From NCBI RefSeq assembly GCF_003991405.1, contig NZ_RPEN01000156.1, forward strand, positions 186,001 through 250,000: a DNA stretch of 64,000 bases. The letters run 5' to 3'. Within the stretch, counting starts at the first letter, position 1; every line of letters starts with the position of its first letter. Positions 63,191-64,000 of this stretch are shown piece by piece. The notes under the pieces were generated by a model, which searched no databases, was not told the DNA's origin, and saw only the letters and a list, made by a program, of their open reading frames with translations. The translations under genes and the position numbers were made by a program. The DNA comes from Pseudorhodobacter sp. E13. Lineage in GTDB: Bacteria > Pseudomonadota > Alphaproteobacteria > Rhodobacterales > Rhodobacteraceae.

Positions 63191-64000
63191 TTAGCCGATT
63201 TCACCCAGACGGGTGAGGGCGGCGTTCAGCTTGGCGATTTCTTCTTCGCCCAAGGCCAGCTTTTCGCGGGTATCTTCGACCACTTCGGGCTTGGCGCTTT
63301 CGACGAATTTGGGGTTGTTCAGCCGTCCGCGCAGCCCGCCCATATCCTTTTCCAGCTTTTCCAAGGCTTTGGAGAGGCGGGCCTTTTCTTCGGCCACGTC
63401 GATCAGCCCTTCGAGCGGGATGGCGAAAGTGGCACCTTCGGCGGCAACGGTGATGGCCCCTTTGGGCACCTCTGCGGCCTCGGTCGCGGTTTCAATGCGG
63501 GCGAGGCGGAAGATCAGCGCCTCATTCGCGGCGAAGGCGGCTTTGGCCTGTGTGTCCAGCCCGACCATCAGCAGATCGACCTTGAGGCCCGCAGGCACAT
63601 GCATTTGCGCGCGGGCGGAGCGGATATCGTCGATCAGCCCGGTGACCCAGTTCATTTCGCGCATGGCGTCAGCGTCGATCAGGTCTTCGCCATAGGTCGG
63701 CCAATCGGCATGGACCAAAGGTTTGGCGCGGGTGCCGGTGGTGGACCAGAGTTCTTCGGTGATGAAGGGCATGATGGGGTGCAGCAGGATCATGCATTGA
63801 TCCAGCACCCAAGCCATGGTTTTGCGGGTTTCCTCTGCCTCATCGCCGTCAAACAGGGGTTTGGCGAATTCGACATACCAATCACAGACCTTGCCCCAGA
63901 CAAAGGCGTAAAGCGCGTTGGCGGCATCGTTGAATTTGTAATCGGTGAGAGCGGCGTCCACCTCGGCGCGGGTTTTGGCGGCCTCGGAGATGATCCAGCG
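63191..64000 (-). CDS. valS: Valine--tRNA ligase, C-terminal part (partial)
   Basis: The last 269 codons of valyl-tRNA synthetase; the frame is open to the right edge of the window, so the catalytic domain and the start are missing. The anticodon-binding domain contains [18 protein letters not shown] and [14 protein letters not shown], and the C-terminal coiled-coil arm (last 65 residues) has [20 protein letters not shown]. Ends at 63191. Confidence 0.95.
   Translation of the reverse strand, partial: RWIISEAAKTRAEVDAALTDYKFNDAANALYAFVWGKVCDWYVEFAKPLFDGDEAEETRKTMAWVLDQCMILLHPIMPFITEELWSTTGTRAKPLVHADWPTYGEDLIDADAMREMNWVTGLIDDIRSARAQMHVPAGLKVDLLMVGLDTQAKAAFAANEALIFRLARIETATEAAEVPKGAITVAAEGATFAIPLEGLIDVAEEKARLSKALEKLEKDMGGLRGRLNNPKFVESAKPEVVEDTREKLALGEEEIAKLNAALTRLGEIG

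Overview
The window is GC-rich, densely packed chromosomal DNA with short intergenic gaps, many 1-4 bp stop/start overlaps and a mix of housekeeping and conserved lineage genes. Gene content (APS-reductase-type cysH with DUF2849 and DUF934 partners, an orphan coxDE/xdhC-like set, a glcB/glcG pair, DUF6455, BolA, a GatB-dependent amidotransferase) fits an alphaproteobacterium of the Rhodobacterales (Rhodobacteraceae). This is inferred from families and context; no database search was done. No prophage, insertion sequence, CRISPR array or rRNA was seen.

Layout. 1-7.8 kb: aldehyde dehydrogenase tail, a 3-hydroxyisobutyrate-dehydrogenase-like enzyme, an SDR, DUF1801, purF-cvpA-radA, and three membrane proteins. 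7.9-12.9 kb: alr, dnaB (with DnaA-box-like sites upstream), pyrE, pyrC. 12.9-21 kb: an accessory glycan-type locus with three GT-A glycosyltransferase genes in tandem, an alpha/beta-hydrolase-like gene and a divergent three-domain fusion protein. 21-22 kb: a gene-poor stretch with a small ORF carrying an in-frame amber codon. 22-24.9 kb: an SH3 protein, glutaryl-CoA dehydrogenase and a divergent LysR regulator. 24.9-29.2 kb: a MoxR ATPase, VWA protein, XdhC and molybdopterin-binding protein operon without its molybdoenzyme. 29.3-36.2 kb: infC with an apparent AUA start, an Ala-rich anchored protein, ferredoxin-NADP reductase, and a sulfate-assimilation operon (cobA-DUF2849-cysI-cysH-DUF934) divergent from an Lrp regulator. 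36.2-38.2 kb: P450 and tpiA. 38.2-44.9 kb: a probable arginine-transaminase route (2-ketoarginine decarboxylase-like enzyme, aminotransferase, TetR regulator) divergent from a four-gene polar amino acid ABC transporter. 45-54 kb: DUF6455, a CDF transporter, an SH3 protein, a D-2-hydroxyacid dehydrogenase, tRNA-Cys, a J-domain protein, bolA, glcB-glcG, and photolyase-DUF2256. 54-64 kb: pepN, an acyltransferase, gatB, an L,D-transpeptidase, DUF4177, a HisC-like aminotransferase, a tiny Tat-motif protein and the 3' end of valS.

The most unusual material is (i) the 13-21 kb locus, where glycosyltransferase and hydrolase modules have been duplicated, fused and in places lost catalytic residues, and (ii) at least two families of dispersed, structured intergenic elements. 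The larger family has about ten members with a conserved A/T-rich tail, often preceded by one or two G+C-rich hairpins, and lies both sense and antisense to neighbouring genes.
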